Below, piece by piece: positions 1-8,450 of a DNA stretch of 64,000 bases. The position numbers were made by a program, and so were the translations under genes. Location of the stretch: positions 124,001-188,000 of the forward strand of contig NZ_SMTE01000005.1 of the NCBI RefSeq assembly GCF_004357765.1, read 5' to 3'. Source of the DNA: Pseudomonas putida. GTDB lineage: Bacteria > Pseudomonadota > Gammaproteobacteria > Pseudomonadales > Pseudomonadaceae. Under the pieces are notes generated by a model. That model searched no databases and was not told the DNA's origin. It worked only from the letters and a program-made list of their open reading frames with translations. Position 1 is the stretch's first letter. Each line of letters begins with the position of its first letter.

Positions 1-335
1 AGAAGCCGTTCTTCGTCGGCAAGCGCTCCATCGAGATCCTCGAAGCGCAACCCCTCAAGCGCAAGCTGGTCGGCTTCACCTTGCCCAAAGGCAGCGCGCA
101 GCCCCTGGAAGGCCATCTGGTCCTGGACGGTGCGGATATCTCCGGCAACGTCACCTCCTGCGAATACTCGCAGACCCTGGGGCAGATCATCGGTCTGGCC
201 TATGCCGGCGCCCACCAGGCGACCCCCGGCATGCACATCCCGATCCGCGTGGAAGGCGGCGCGATGGTCAGCGCCAAAGTGGTGCAACTGCCGTTCTTCG
301 ACCCCGACAACTCACGCCAGGAGCGCATAGCATGA
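1..335 (+). CDS. Sarcosine oxidase-like alpha subunit, C-terminal end (partial)
   Basis: The gene enters from outside the window; the reading frame starts at base 3 and about 110 residues are visible. They look like the C-terminal GcvT-fold (aminomethyltransferase-like) part of the heterotetrameric sarcosine oxidase alpha subunit, with a long stretch ending in HIPIRVEGG and a PFFDPDNSRQE tail. The family demethylates sarcosine or related N-methyl amines and passes C1 units to tetrahydrofolate. The stop codon overlaps the next gene (ATGA), so the two are translationally coupled. The usual downstream purU or fdhA is absent, so this may be a paralogous oxidase with another amine as substrate. 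Confidence 0.75.
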   Translation, partial: KPFFVGKRSIEILEAQPLKRKLVGFTLPKGSAQPLEGHLVLDGADISGNVTSCEYSQTLGQIIGLAYAGAHQATPGMHIPIRVEGGAMVSAKVVQLPFFDPDNSRQERIA

Positions 336-937
336 ACCGCCTGAAAGCCGAGGCCTTACCCACCCGCAGCCCGTGTACAGAGCGGCTGCAGAGCTGCGCG
401 CTGAGCGACCTGAGCGAGCTGGCGCGGGTCGGTTTTCGCGGAGGCGACAGTGCCGCCTACCTGCAACAGCGGGGTTACCGCCTGCCTGCGCAGCCGAACC
501 AGGCCTTGCGCCAGGACGACGGTGCCTGGGTGGCGCGCCTGTCAGCCAACGAGTACCTGCTGCTCGGCAGTCTGGCCGACCTGGGCGCAGCGATAGCCGC
601 CGAGGAGGCGCAGTGGGTGCAGGATGCCTCGCGCAACTACCTGCTGCCACGTCAGGACAGCCATGCCTGGCTGCAGTTGTCCGGGCAGCAGTGCAGTGCG
701 GTGATGGCCAAGTTATGCGGTGTCGACCTCCGCGCTCAAGCCTTCCCTGTGGGGGCCGTGGCGCAGACGTCGGCGGCGCGGATCAACGTGATCGTGGTGA
801 ATGTCGGGAGCGAGGCGTGGCCTGCGTTGTACCTGCTGTTCGACCGCGCTTCGCTGGCGTACTTCCGTGATGCGATGCTCGATGCGATGGAGGAGTTCGA
901 GGGGGGATGGGTGGGGGTCGATGAATTGACCTGTTGA
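332..937 (+). CDS. Sarcosine oxidase gamma subunit-like protein
   Basis: A 201-residue protein whose ATG overlaps the stop of the preceding alpha-like subunit, with a CAGGAG ribosome-binding site inside that gene. Length and the pattern LSANEYLLLG followed later by HAWLQLSGQQ fit the SoxG/GcvT-like gamma subunit. Established for the family: gamma is a small subunit of the alpha-beta-gamma-delta flavoenzyme. It ends the operon, because an inverted repeat and a convergent LysR gene follow. The exact substrate is not known. Confidence 0.65.
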   Translation: MNRLKAEALPTRSPCTERLQSCALSDLSELARVGFRGGDSAAYLQQRGYRLPAQPNQALRQDDGAWVARLSANEYLLLGSLADLGAAIAAEEAQWVQDASRNYLLPRQDSHAWLQLSGQQCSAVMAKLCGVDLRAQAFPVGAVAQTSAARINVIVVNVGSEAWPALYLLFDRASLAYFRDAMLDAMEEFEGGWVGVDELTC

Positions 938-948
938 TCTGTACTGGC

Positions 949-989
949 CTCTTCGCGGCGGTTCGGCGCCCCGACAAGCCCGCGAAGAG
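949..989. terminator. REP-like inverted repeat between convergent genes
   Basis: CTCTTCGCGG at 949-958 pairs perfectly with CCGCGAAGAG at 980-989 around a 21-base loop that itself contains short complementary parts. The sequence resembles the P. putida REP family (CTTCGCGG ... AAGCCCGCGAAG). It sits between the end of the gamma-like gene and the end of a convergent LysR gene, so it probably acts as a bidirectional terminator or mRNA-stabilising structure. There is no U-tract. Confidence 0.6.
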
Positions 990-1005
990 ACCCTAGATCA
1001 CATCA

Positions 1006-1890
1006 TCAAAGTTGGGCCAAGCGCTCACGCAAGAATTCGACGAACCCCTGCACCGGCCGCGCCACCTGCCGATGCTGCGGATAAACCGCCGACAACTGCA
1101 GCGCCGCGGGAGCCCACTCCGCCAGCACCGGGACCAGCCGCCCCTCCGCCAACGCCTTGCCGACGATGAATGTCGGCAGGTAGGTCACCCCCATCCCGGC
1201 AACCGCCGCGTCCCGTAGCATCTCGCCGTTGTTCGCGCGCATGCGCCCGGTGACCTGAATCGACTGAACCTTGCCACCCTGCCTGAACTGCCACTGCACC
1301 TGCCGTGAATGCCCATAAGGCAGGCAATCGTGCTCGGTCAGCTGCTCGGGGCAGCTCGGCACACCCCGCGCTTCGAGATACCCAGGGCTTGCGCAATACA
1401 CCCGCTCGACATTGGCGATGCGCCGGGCGATCAGGCTGGAGTCCTCCAGCGCGCCAATACGCAGCGCCAGGTCATAGCCCTCGCCGATCAGGTCCACGGC
1501 ACGATCGCTGAGGTCCACCTCCACATCCACCTGCGGGTGCAGCCGCAGGAACTCGGTCAGCAGGCAGCTCAGGTGCGCCATGGCGAACGACAGCGGCGCG
1601 CTCAGCCGCAGGGTGCCACGCAAAGCCTGGGTCTGGCCGCTGATATCGTGCTCGACCTGTTGCACCTCACCCAGAAGACGCAACGCCGACTGGTAATAGT
1701 GCTGGCCCAGCGGCGTGGCATCCAGACGCCGGGTGGAGCGGTTGAGCAGACGCACGCCAAGGCGCTCCTCGAGTTGCATCAGGCGCCGGCTGACGGATTG
1801 CTTGGACATGCCGAGGCGGTCGGCGGCAGAAGTGAAGCTGCCGGCTTCCATGACCTGGGCGAAAATGCGCATGTCTTCGTAGGGGTTCAT
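1006..1890 (-). CDS. LysR-family transcriptional regulator
   Basis: A 294-residue LysR regulator. It has an N-terminal winged HTH (AAD-LGMSKQSVSRRLMQLEERLGVRLLNRSTRRL) and a type 2 periplasmic-binding-like effector domain. I chose the ATG at 1890; an in-frame GTG four codons upstream has no better ribosome site. It is divergent from an exported alpha/beta hydrolase at 2035, with about 145 bases between the starts, so that hydrolase (perhaps with the pirin after it) is the likely target. The effector is unknown. Confidence 0.85.
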   Translation of the reverse strand: MNPYEDMRIFAQVMEAGSFTSAADRLGMSKQSVSRRLMQLEERLGVRLLNRSTRRLDATPLGQHYYQSALRLLGEVQQVEHDISGQTQALRGTLRLSAPLSFAMAHLSCLLTEFLRLHPQVDVEVDLSDRAVDLIGEGYDLALRIGALEDSSLIARRIANVERVYCASPGYLEARGVPSCPEQLTEHDCLPYGHSRQVQWQFRQGGKVQSIQVTGRMRANNGEMLRDAAVAGMGVTYLPTFIVGKALAEGRLVPVLAEWAPAALQLSAVYPQHRQVARPVQGFVEFLRERLAQL

Positions 1891-2034
1891 TGTCTCGCTC
1901 ACAGTGACAGTTAAACGCTTTATAACGGCTTTTTCCCGTCAATGCATCTCCCTAATCTACGCACAGGTCGCAGCGATGGCCCCAAGGCCAGGCAAGACGC
2001 CCACTCCACCACTTGCATAGAAAAGGATTCGCTC

Positions 2035-3054
2035 ATGAACACTGTCCACAAAGCCCTCACCGCCAGCGTGCTCGCACTGTCCATCTCCAACGCCTTCGCC
2101 GCTGGCAGCCCTGGCGTCGAGCAGCACACCCAGGCCTTCCTCGAAGCTCTGGAACAAGGCGGCGGCAAGCCACTCGAACAACTCAGCGCGAAAGACGCTC
2201 GCGCCGTGCTGACCGGTGCCCAGGCCTCGGTGAAGGTCGACCTGTCCGGCATCGAGGTGAAGGAACGCGTCATCCAGGTCAAGGGCGAGTCGATCAAGCT
2301 GCAAGTGGTACGCCCGGCCAAGGTCAAAGGCGATCTGCCGGTGTTCATGTTCTTCCACGGCGGCGGCTGGGTACTGGGCGACTTCCCGACCCACCAACGA
2401 CTGATTCGCGACCTTGTGGTCGGTTCCGGCGCAGCGGCGGTCTATGTGGACTACACGCCTTCGCCCGAAGCGCACTACCCCACCGCCATCAACCAGGCTT
2501 ACGCCGCCACCCAGTGGGTTGCCGAGCACGGCAAGGAGATCGGCGTGGACGGCAAGCGCCTGGCCGTGGCGGGTAACAGCGTCGGTGGCAACATGGCGGC
2601 AGTGGTCGCACTCAAGGCCAAAGAGGCCGGCACTCCTGCTCTGCGCTTCCAACTGCTGCTGTGGCCGGTGACCGATGCCAGCTTCGAGACGGCCTCCTAC
2701 AAGCAATTTGCCGAAGGTCATTTCCTGACGACCGGGATGATGAAGTGGTTCTGGGACAACTACACCACCGATGCCAAGGCCCGGGCACAGATCTACGCCT
2801 CGCCGCTGCGGGCGAGCAGCGAACAGCTCAAGGGCCTGCCGCCGGCGCTGGTGCAAACGGCCGAGTTCGATGTGCTGCGCGATGAGGGCGAGGCCTATGC
2901 ACGCAAGCTCGATGCAGCCGGTGTAACGGTGACCTCGGTGCGTTACAACGGGATGATTCACGACTATGGCTTGCTCAACCCGTTGAGCCAGGTGCCGGCG
3001 GTGAAGGCGGCGATGCGTCAGGCGGCTGCCGAATTGAAAGTGCACTTGCAATAA
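2035..3054 (+). CDS. Exported alpha/beta hydrolase (HSL/acetyl-esterase family)
   Basis: A 339-residue protein. A Sec signal peptide (MNTVHKALTASVLALSISNAFA) supports the ATG at 2035, preceded by AAAAGG, over an earlier in-frame ATG. The oxyanion-hole motif HGGGW lies near residue 108 and the nucleophile elbow GNSVGGN near 180 (Ser182). A late Asp in EFDVLRDEGE and His in MIHDYG complete the triad. This is the hormone-sensitive-lipase type of esterase, acting on acyl esters in the periplasm or outside. It is divergent from the LysR gene at 1006-1890. The substrate is unknown. Confidence 0.85.
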   Translation: MNTVHKALTASVLALSISNAFAAGSPGVEQHTQAFLEALEQGGGKPLEQLSAKDARAVLTGAQASVKVDLSGIEVKERVIQVKGESIKLQVVRPAKVKGDLPVFMFFHGGGWVLGDFPTHQRLIRDLVVGSGAAAVYVDYTPSPEAHYPTAINQAYAATQWVAEHGKEIGVDGKRLAVAGNSVGGNMAAVVALKAKEAGTPALRFQLLLWPVTDASFETASYKQFAEGHFLTTGMMKWFWDNYTTDAKARAQIYASPLRASSEQLKGLPPALVQTAEFDVLRDEGEAYARKLDAAGVTVTSVRYNGMIHDYGLLNPLSQVPAVKAAMRQAAAELKVHLQ

Positions 3055-3109
3055 CCCTCAATCATCCAATGGCAGGGCCGAACGGCCCTGCCCGCATCGG
3101 AGATCGCTC

Positions 3110-3832
3110 ATGCTCACCGTCCGTAACGCACAAGACCGTGGCCTGGCCTTCCATGGCTGGCTCAAGTCTTTCCACACATTCTCCTTCGGTCATTACCGCA
3201 ACCCAGAGGAGCAAGGCTTCTCCGACCTGCTGGTGATCAATGACGATCGCGTCATCGCCGGCAAGGGCTTTGGCGAACACCCGCACCGGGATATGGAGAT
3301 CTTCTCCTATGTCCTTGAAGGTGCACTGGAGCACAAGGACACATTGGGCACTGGTTCGGTGATCCGCCCCGGCGATGTGCAGTTGATGAGCGCAGGCCAT
3401 GGCGTGGCGCACAGCGAGTTCAACCACAGCCAGACGCAGCCGGTGCACTTCCTGCAAATCTGGATCGTGCCCAACGTCAGTGGTGCAACACCGCGCTACC
3501 AGCAACAGCACTTCAGTGCCGCCGACAAACGCGGAAAGTTGCGCCTGATCATTTCGCCGGACGGCGCCGAAGGTTCCTTGCAGGTGCGGCAGAACGCCCG
3601 GGTGTATGCCGGATTGTTCGATGGCCCCGAACAGGCCAGGCTGCACTTGCCGAAAAATCGCCATGCCTATGTGCACGTGGCTCGGGGCAGCATCGATGTG
3701 AATGGCCACCGACTGAACGAAGGTGATGGCGTCCGCATCCGACAAGAGCAGGTGCTGGAACTCACCGCTGGCGTGGACGCCGAGGTACTGGTCTTCGACC
3801 TGCGGCCCCACGAGCTGCCAGGGATGCCCTGA
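3110..3832 (+). CDS. Pirin family protein (YhhW-like cupin)
   Basis: A 240-residue bicupin of the pirin/YhhW type. HPHRDMEIFSYVLEG near residues 56-70 and GHGVAHSE near 100 supply the three His and one Glu that bind the metal in this family. Some members cleave quercetin (2,3-dioxygenase activity) and others are redox sensors, so the biological role here is open. It lies 55 bases after the hydrolase in the same direction and may share its transcript. A strong hairpin follows. Confidence 0.85.
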   Translation: MLTVRNAQDRGLAFHGWLKSFHTFSFGHYRNPEEQGFSDLLVINDDRVIAGKGFGEHPHRDMEIFSYVLEGALEHKDTLGTGSVIRPGDVQLMSAGHGVAHSEFNHSQTQPVHFLQIWIVPNVSGATPRYQQQHFSAADKRGKLRLIISPDGAEGSLQVRQNARVYAGLFDGPEQARLHLPKNRHAYVHVARGSIDVNGHRLNEGDGVRIRQEQVLELTAGVDAEVLVFDLRPHELPGMP

Positions 3833-3850
3833 TCTGCAAGTCTGGCAGCA

Positions 3851-3886
3851 ACTGCGGTATCGCCGGCTGACCGACGATACCGCAGT
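3851..3886. terminator. Perfect 12-bp inverted repeat, bidirectional terminator
   Basis: ACTGCGGTATCG at 3851-3862 pairs exactly with CGATACCGCAGT at 3875-3886 around a 12-base loop. It lies between the convergent ends of the pirin gene and the DUF1330 gene. No clear U-tract follows on either strand, so its efficiency as an intrinsic terminator is uncertain. Confidence 0.65.
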
Positions 3887-3896
3887 CAACCACACC

Positions 3897-4190
3897 TCAG
3901 GGCTTGCAGCCCTCGACGATGATCACCTCCGCCTTCGCCACGCCCTGGCGATGGCTGCACGCCTCCTGATACAAGGCTGAGTGGTAGCACGCCACGGCCT
4001 GATCATACGAATCGAATTCGATCACCACACTACGCTGCGGCGTTGGCCGCCCTTCCATCGCTTCGCTACGCCCCCCCCGCGCCAGAAAACGACCGCCGAA
4101 AGCCTGGAACGCCGCGGGCGCTCGCTGGGTGTATTGCAGGTACTGTTCGGTGTCGGTCACGTCGACATGGGCGATCCAATAGGCTTTCAT
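3897..4190 (-). CDS. DUF1330 family protein
   Basis: A 97-residue protein starting MKAYWIAHVDVTD, with AAGGAG at a good distance upstream, so the longer open frame is not used. The ferredoxin-like dimeric alpha/beta barrel pattern (AFGGRFLARGG, RSVVIEFDSYDQAVACYHS) is typical of DUF1330, whose function is unknown. An uninterrupted run of eight C on the plus strand (4071-4078) encodes Arg-Gly-Gly; it is a possible slippage site. It is divergent from the ribB-like gene, with 78 bases between them. Confidence 0.85.
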   Translation of the reverse strand: MKAYWIAHVDVTDTEQYLQYTQRAPAAFQAFGGRFLARGGRSEAMEGRPTPQRSVVIEFDSYDQAVACYHSALYQEACSHRQGVAKAEVIIVEGCKP

Positions 4191-4225
4191 CGGCTGGTCT
4201 CCTTGGTTTCTGATATTTGTGTATG

Positions 4226-4237
4226 ATGGTATACCAT
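4226..4237. promoter_or_regulatory. Perfect palindrome ATGGTATACCAT upstream of the ribB-like gene
   Basis: A 12-base perfect palindrome between DUF1330 (minus) and the ribB-like gene (plus). TGGTATACCA-type sites are typical of GntR-family (FCD) operators. A related element, GGAATACCATAA, occurs at 5514-5525 ahead of the ABC transporter, against GGTATACCATAA here, so one regulator may control both. No GntR gene lies in the window, so the link is inferred. Confidence 0.5.
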
Positions 4238-4268
4238 AAAAATCACACCACCACAGTGAGCGTGCAGC

Positions 4269-5390
4269 ATGGCATTCAACAGTATCGAAGAACTTCTCGA
4301 GGACTACCGGCAAGGCAAGATGGTGCTGCTGGTGGACGACGAGGATCGGGAAAACGAAGGCGACCTGTTGATCGCCGCCGAGCGCTGCGACGCCCAGGCT
4401 ATCAATTTCATGGCCCGACAGGCACGCGGGTTGATCTGTCTGACGTTGACCGACGACCACTGCCAGCGGCTAGGCCTGGAACAGATGGTTCCGGCCAACG
4501 GCAGCGTGTTCAGCACCGCCTTCACCGTGTCGATCGAAGCTGCCAGCGGCGTCACCACCGGTATCTCCGCCGCTGACCGGGCCCGAACCGTGGCCGCCGC
4601 CATGGCACCCAATGCCCGCCCTGAAGACTTGGTCCAGCCTGGGCACATCTTCCCTCTGCGCGCCCGCGAAGGCGGGGTACTGACCCGCGCGGGGCATACC
4701 GAGGCGGGTTGCGACCTGGCGCGCCTGGCGGGCTTCAGCCCAGCCTCGGTGATCGTCGAAGTGCTCAACGATGACGGCACCATGGCCCGTCGCCCGGACC
4801 TGGAAGTCTTCGCCGCCGAGCACGGCATCAAGATCGGCACCATTGCCGACCTGATCCATTACCGCCTGAGCACCGAGCAGACCATCAAGCGCATCGGCGA
4901 GCGCGAACTGCCGACCGTCCACGGCACTTTCCGCCTGGTCACCTACGAAGACCACATCGAAGGCGGGGTGCACATGGCCATGGTGATGGGCGATATCCGC
5001 CGCGAGCAGCCGACCCTGGTGCGGGTGCATGTGATCGACCCGCTGCGCGACCTGGTCGGTGCCGAGTACGCCGGCCCGGCCAACTGGACCTTGTGGGCGG
5101 CCTTGCAGAAGGTGGCTGAGGAAGGCGCAGGCGTGGTGGTGATCCTGGCCAATCACGAGTCGTCCCAGGCCCTGCTGGAACGGGTACCGCAGTTGACCCA
5201 GCCAGTACGTCCCTACCAGCGTGGGCAATCGAAGGTGTATTCGGAGGTCGGTACTGGGGCGCAGATTCTCCAGGACTTGGGCGTGGGCAAGCTGCGCCAC
5301 CTCGGCCCGCCGCTGAAATACGCAGGCCTGGCGGGGTATGAACTGGAGGTGGTGCAGAGCATTCCGTTCGAGCCACAAGCTTCAAGCTGA
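4269..5390 (+). CDS. ribB: 3,4-dihydroxy-2-butanone-4-phosphate synthase with degenerate GTP cyclohydrolase II domain
   Basis: A 373-residue protein. Residues 1-205 are a complete RibB domain: acidic motif DDEDRENEGD at 23-32 and HTEAG at 143-147. It converts ribulose 5-phosphate to the four-carbon riboflavin precursor and formate. Residues 210-373 follow the RibA fold, but the zinc-binding C-x10-C-x-C and catalytic segment are replaced by VRVHVIDPLRDLVGAEYAG, with no cysteine. GTP cyclohydrolase II activity is therefore unlikely. This matches the RibBX type known in Proteobacteria. No FMN riboswitch fits in the 78-base leader, so this copy appears to be regulated differently from a housekeeping ribB. 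Confidence 0.85.
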   Translation: MAFNSIEELLEDYRQGKMVLLVDDEDRENEGDLLIAAERCDAQAINFMARQARGLICLTLTDDHCQRLGLEQMVPANGSVFSTAFTVSIEAASGVTTGISAADRARTVAAAMAPNARPEDLVQPGHIFPLRAREGGVLTRAGHTEAGCDLARLAGFSPASVIVEVLNDDGTMARRPDLEVFAAEHGIKIGTIADLIHYRLSTEQTIKRIGERELPTVHGTFRLVTYEDHIEGGVHMAMVMGDIRREQPTLVRVHVIDPLRDLVGAEYAGPANWTLWAALQKVAEEGAGVVVILANHESSQALLERVPQLTQPVRPYQRGQSKVYSEVGTGAQILQDLGVGKLRHLGPPLKYAGLAGYELEVVQSIPFEPQASS

Positions 5391-5462
5391 AAGCCTCAAG
5401 AGGAAAGCGGACCTGCATAAACACGCGATCCGCTTTGCTTGCAGCTTGAGACTTGTAGCTTG
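5376..5462. terminator. Nested imperfect inverted repeats after the ribB-like gene
   Basis: An inner stem, AAAGCGGA (5404-5411) with TCCGCTTT (5429-5436), is nested in a longer imperfect repeat of CAAGCTTCAAGCTG (from 5376) and CAGCTTGAGACTTGTAGCTTG (to 5462). The outer arm overlaps the stop codon. GCTTGAAGCTTGTAGCTTG-like repeats are common between Pseudomonas genes. It probably ends the ribB-like transcript. Confidence 0.55.
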
Positions 5463-5513
5463 CGCTTAGGTCGGAGTGATGGCCGGTAGCCTCATCCCTC
5501 TTGCGAAAAGTTT

Positions 5514-5537
5514 GGAATACCATAATATGATATCCCG
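5514..5537. promoter_or_regulatory. Operator-like element ahead of the ABC transporter
   Basis: GGAATACCATAATATGATAT followed by CCC forms an imperfect inverted repeat, with GGAATAC opposite GATATCC. Its left half matches 11 of 12 bases of the ATGGTATACCAT-containing element ahead of the ribB-like gene. It lies about 140-160 bases upstream of the likely start of the substrate-binding protein gene. Co-regulation of the two units is inferred from this similarity only. Confidence 0.35.
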
Positions 5538-5675
5538 TAGACCTTAAAACTGCAGGCCGGCACCTACAATCACAAACGGCCGAGAACACTTTGTAAAAGC
5601 TGCTCCCCGAACACAGTTGGCGGGCGCAAGATGAATAGCCCCGCCTCGAATAACAAAAGTAACGAGGGCGTAACC

Positions 5676-6701
5676 ATGCTGTTGAGCAAACGTGTAACCG
5701 CAGTGCTGTCCGCCAGCCTGCTGACCCTGGCTTGTCAGGCCACCCAGGCCGCCGACAGCCTCAACTTCGTCAGCTGGGGCGGTACCACCCAGGACGCCCA
5801 GAAAGAAGCTTGGGCCGCTCCCTTCACCCAATCGACCAACATCAAGGTCGTCCAGGATGGTCCGACCGACTATGGCAAGCTCAAGGCCATGGTCGAAAGC
5901 GGCAATGTCCAGTGGGACGTGGTCGATGTCGAGGCCGATTTCGCCCTGCGCGCCGCCAGCGAAGGCCTGCTCGAACCCCTGGACTTCAACACCATCCAAC
6001 GCGACAAGATCGACCCGCGCTTCGTCTCCGACCATGGCGTCGGTTCGTTCTTCTTCTCCTTCGTGCTCGGCTACAACGAAGGCAAGCTCGGTGCCAACAA
6101 GCCCGTCGACTGGACCGCGCTGTTCGATACCAAGACCTATCCCGGCAAACGCGCCCTGTACAAATGGCCCAGCCCCGGCGTGCTGGAACTGGCCCTGCTG
6201 GCCGATGGCGTAGCGCCCGACAAGCTGTACCCGCTCGACCTGGACCGCGCCTTCAAGAAGCTCGACACCATCAAGCAGGACATCGTCTGGTGGGGCGGCG
6301 GTGCCCAGTCCCAGCAACTGCTGGCCTCCGGTGAAGCCTCGCTCGGTCAGTTCTGGAACGGTCGGGTCTATGCGCTGCAAAAAGATGGTGCACCGGTGGG
6401 CGTGAGCTGGAAGCAGAACCTGGTCATGGCCGATTTCCTGGTCATCCCCAAAGGTGCCAAGAACAAGGACGCGGCCATGAAGTTCCTGGCCACCGCCAGC
6501 GGTGCCGAGGGCCAGGCCGAGTTCGCCAATCTGACCGCCTATGCCCCGGTCAACGTCGACAGCGTGGCCAAGCTGGACAAAGACCTGGCACCGAATCTGC
6601 CTACCGCCTACGCCCAAGACCAGGTAACGCTGGACTTCGCCTACTGGGCCAAGAACGGTCAGGCCATCGCCGCACGCTGGAATGAGTGGTTGGTCAAATG
6701 A
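5676..6701 (+). CDS. ABC transporter substrate-binding protein, spermidine/putrescine (PotD) type
   Basis: A 341-residue periplasmic protein. The signal peptide beginning MLLSKRVTAVLSASLLTL and ending TQAA fixes the start at 5676; an ATG 15 codons upstream would bury it. NFVSWGGTTQDAQKEAW and YGKLKAMVESGNVQWDVVDVE are typical of the PotD/PotF/extracellular-binding family 1 group that binds polyamines and related cations. It is the first gene of a complete four-gene ABC operon and its stop overlaps the first permease start. Ligand specificity cannot be read from sequence; proximity to the ribB-like gene suggests something other than ordinary polyamine uptake. Confidence 0.85.
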   Translation: MLLSKRVTAVLSASLLTLACQATQAADSLNFVSWGGTTQDAQKEAWAAPFTQSTNIKVVQDGPTDYGKLKAMVESGNVQWDVVDVEADFALRAASEGLLEPLDFNTIQRDKIDPRFVSDHGVGSFFFSFVLGYNEGKLGANKPVDWTALFDTKTYPGKRALYKWPSPGVLELALLADGVAPDKLYPLDLDRAFKKLDTIKQDIVWWGGGAQSQQLLASGEASLGQFWNGRVYALQKDGAPVGVSWKQNLVMADFLVIPKGAKNKDAAMKFLATASGAEGQAEFANLTAYAPVNVDSVAKLDKDLAPNLPTAYAQDQVTLDFAYWAKNGQAIAARWNEWLVK

Positions 6702-7615
6702 AAGTCGCCGTCAACGCCCTGCACAACGCCCAAGGTGCCCCCACGGGCACCGGCGCCCCTGGGGAGGCTGCGCGCCGCCCCGGCCTGGGCCAGCGCTGGA
6801 AAGGCAGCCGCAACCTGCTTCCAGCCTTGCTGTTCCTCGGGCTGTTCTTCTTCGCCCCGTTGATCGGTCTGCTGCTGCGCGGGGTCCTGGAGCCAGTCCC
6901 AGGTCTGGGTAACTACGAACAGTTGTTCGCCAACTCTGCCTATGCACGCGTGCTGTTCAACACCTTCTCGGTGGCTGGCCTGGTCACCCTGATCAGTGTG
7001 CTGTTGGGCTTTCCGCTGGCCTGGGCGATCACCCTGGTGCCCAAGGGCTGGGGCCGCTGGTTGCTGAACATCGTGCTGCTGTCGATGTGGACCAGCTTGC
7101 TGGCTCGCACCTACTCGTGGCTGGTGTTGCTGCAAGGCTCGGGGGTGATCAACAAGGCGTTGATGGCGTTGGGCATCATCGATACCCCACTGGAGCTGGT
7201 GCACAACCTGACTGGCGTGGTGATCGGCATGAGCTACATCATGATCCCGTTCATCGTCCTGCCGCTGCAGGCGACCATGCACGCCATCGACCCGATGGTG
7301 CTGCAGGCGGGCTCGATCTGTGGCGCCAGCCCCTGGACCAACTTCTGGAAGGTGTTCCTGCCACTGTGCCGCTCGGGGCTGTTCTCCGGCGCACTGATGG
7401 TGTTCGTCATGTCGCTGGGTTACTACGTCACCCCCGCCCTGCTCGGAGGGGCACAGAACATGATGCTGCCGGAATTCATCATCCAACAGGTGCAGTCGTT
7501 CCTCAATTGGGGCCTGGCCAGCGCCGCCGCCGCACTGCTGGTGCTGATCACCCTGGTGCTCTTCTACCTGTACCTGAAGCTGCAGCCGGAATCCCCGGTC
7601 GGCAACGCGAGGTAA
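6698..7615 (+). CDS. ABC transporter permease (PotB-like)
   Basis: A 305-residue inner-membrane permease with about six membrane segments. The start ATG overlaps the stop of the binding-protein gene (ATGA). The EAA-type cytoplasmic loop appears as QAGSICGASPWTNFWKVFLP, which docks with the ATPase in this family. It has a somewhat long hydrophilic N-terminus (about 40 residues) before the first membrane helix, as in PotB relatives. Confidence 0.88.
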   Translation: MKVAVNALHNAQGAPTGTGAPGEAARRPGLGQRWKGSRNLLPALLFLGLFFFAPLIGLLLRGVLEPVPGLGNYEQLFANSAYARVLFNTFSVAGLVTLISVLLGFPLAWAITLVPKGWGRWLLNIVLLSMWTSLLARTYSWLVLLQGSGVINKALMALGIIDTPLELVHNLTGVVIGMSYIMIPFIVLPLQATMHAIDPMVLQAGSICGASPWTNFWKVFLPLCRSGLFSGALMVFVMSLGYYVTPALLGGAQNMMLPEFIIQQVQSFLNWGLASAAAALLVLITLVLFYLYLKLQPESPVGNAR

Positions 7616-7621
7616 ACCGCC

Positions 7622-8431
7622 ATGCTCCTGTCCCCCAATGCCATGGGCCGCCCGTTACGCACGGGCCTGTATCTGACCACTGGCGTCATCGCGGCCTTCC
7701 TGCTGCTGCCGGTGGTGTTCATCATCCTGTTGTCGTTCGGCTCCTCCCAATGGTTGGTGTTCCCACCACCGGGCTGGACCCTGAAGTGGTACGGCCAGTT
7801 CTTCTCCAACCCCGAGTGGATGGAGGCGGCCCTGGCCAGCCTCAAGGTCGCCGTGCTGACCACCATCGCCGCGGTGCTGCTGGGCCTGCCCACCGCCTTC
7901 GCCTTGGTGCGTGGTCGTTTCCCTGGCCGCGAGCTGCTCTATGGGCTGTTCACCATGCCGATGATCGTGCCGCTGGTGATCATCGCCGTAGCGGTCTACG
8001 CATTGTTTCTCAAGCTGGGCTACACCGGCACGCTGTTCGCATTCGTGGTCAGCCATGTCATCGTCGCCCTGCCCTTCACCATCATTTCGATCATCAACTC
8101 GCTGAAGCTGTTCGACCAGTCGATCGAGGATGCCGCGGTCATCTGCGGAGCCTCGCGCCTGCAGGCGATCCGCAAGGTGACCTTCCCGGCGATTCGTCCA
8201 GGGATGATCGCCGGCGGCCTGTTCGCTTTCCTCGTCTCCTGGGACGAAGTGGTGCTCAGCGTGATGATGGCCAGCCCCGACCTGCAGACCCTGCCGGTCA
8301 AGATGTGGACCACTTTGCGCCAGGACCTCAGCCCGGTGATCGCCGTCGCCTCGACGCTGCTGATCGGCCTGTCGCTGCTGGTCATGTTCATTGCCGCCGC
8401 ACTGCGCCGGCGCACCGAAGTCAACGCCTGA
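7622..8431 (+). CDS. ABC transporter permease (PotC-like)
   Basis: A 269-residue second permease of the same importer, starting six bases after the first. It has six predicted membrane helices, with an EAA loop seen as DAAVICGASRLQAIRKVTFP. Together with the PotB-like subunit it should form the translocation pore in the inner membrane. Confidence 0.88.
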   Translation: MLLSPNAMGRPLRTGLYLTTGVIAAFLLLPVVFIILLSFGSSQWLVFPPPGWTLKWYGQFFSNPEWMEAALASLKVAVLTTIAAVLLGLPTAFALVRGRFPGRELLYGLFTMPMIVPLVIIAVAVYALFLKLGYTGTLFAFVVSHVIVALPFTIISIINSLKLFDQSIEDAAVICGASRLQAIRKVTFPAIRPGMIAGGLFAFLVSWDEVVLSVMMASPDLQTLPVKMWTTLRQDLSPVIAVASTLLIGLSLLVMFIAAALRRRTEVNA

Positions 8432-8450
8432 GTGCCCGGAGACAACAACA

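Noticed and set aside
4191-4268. FMN riboswitch before the ribB-like gene
   Set aside because: The 78-base leader is too short and lacks the conserved RFN element; a palindrome is present instead.
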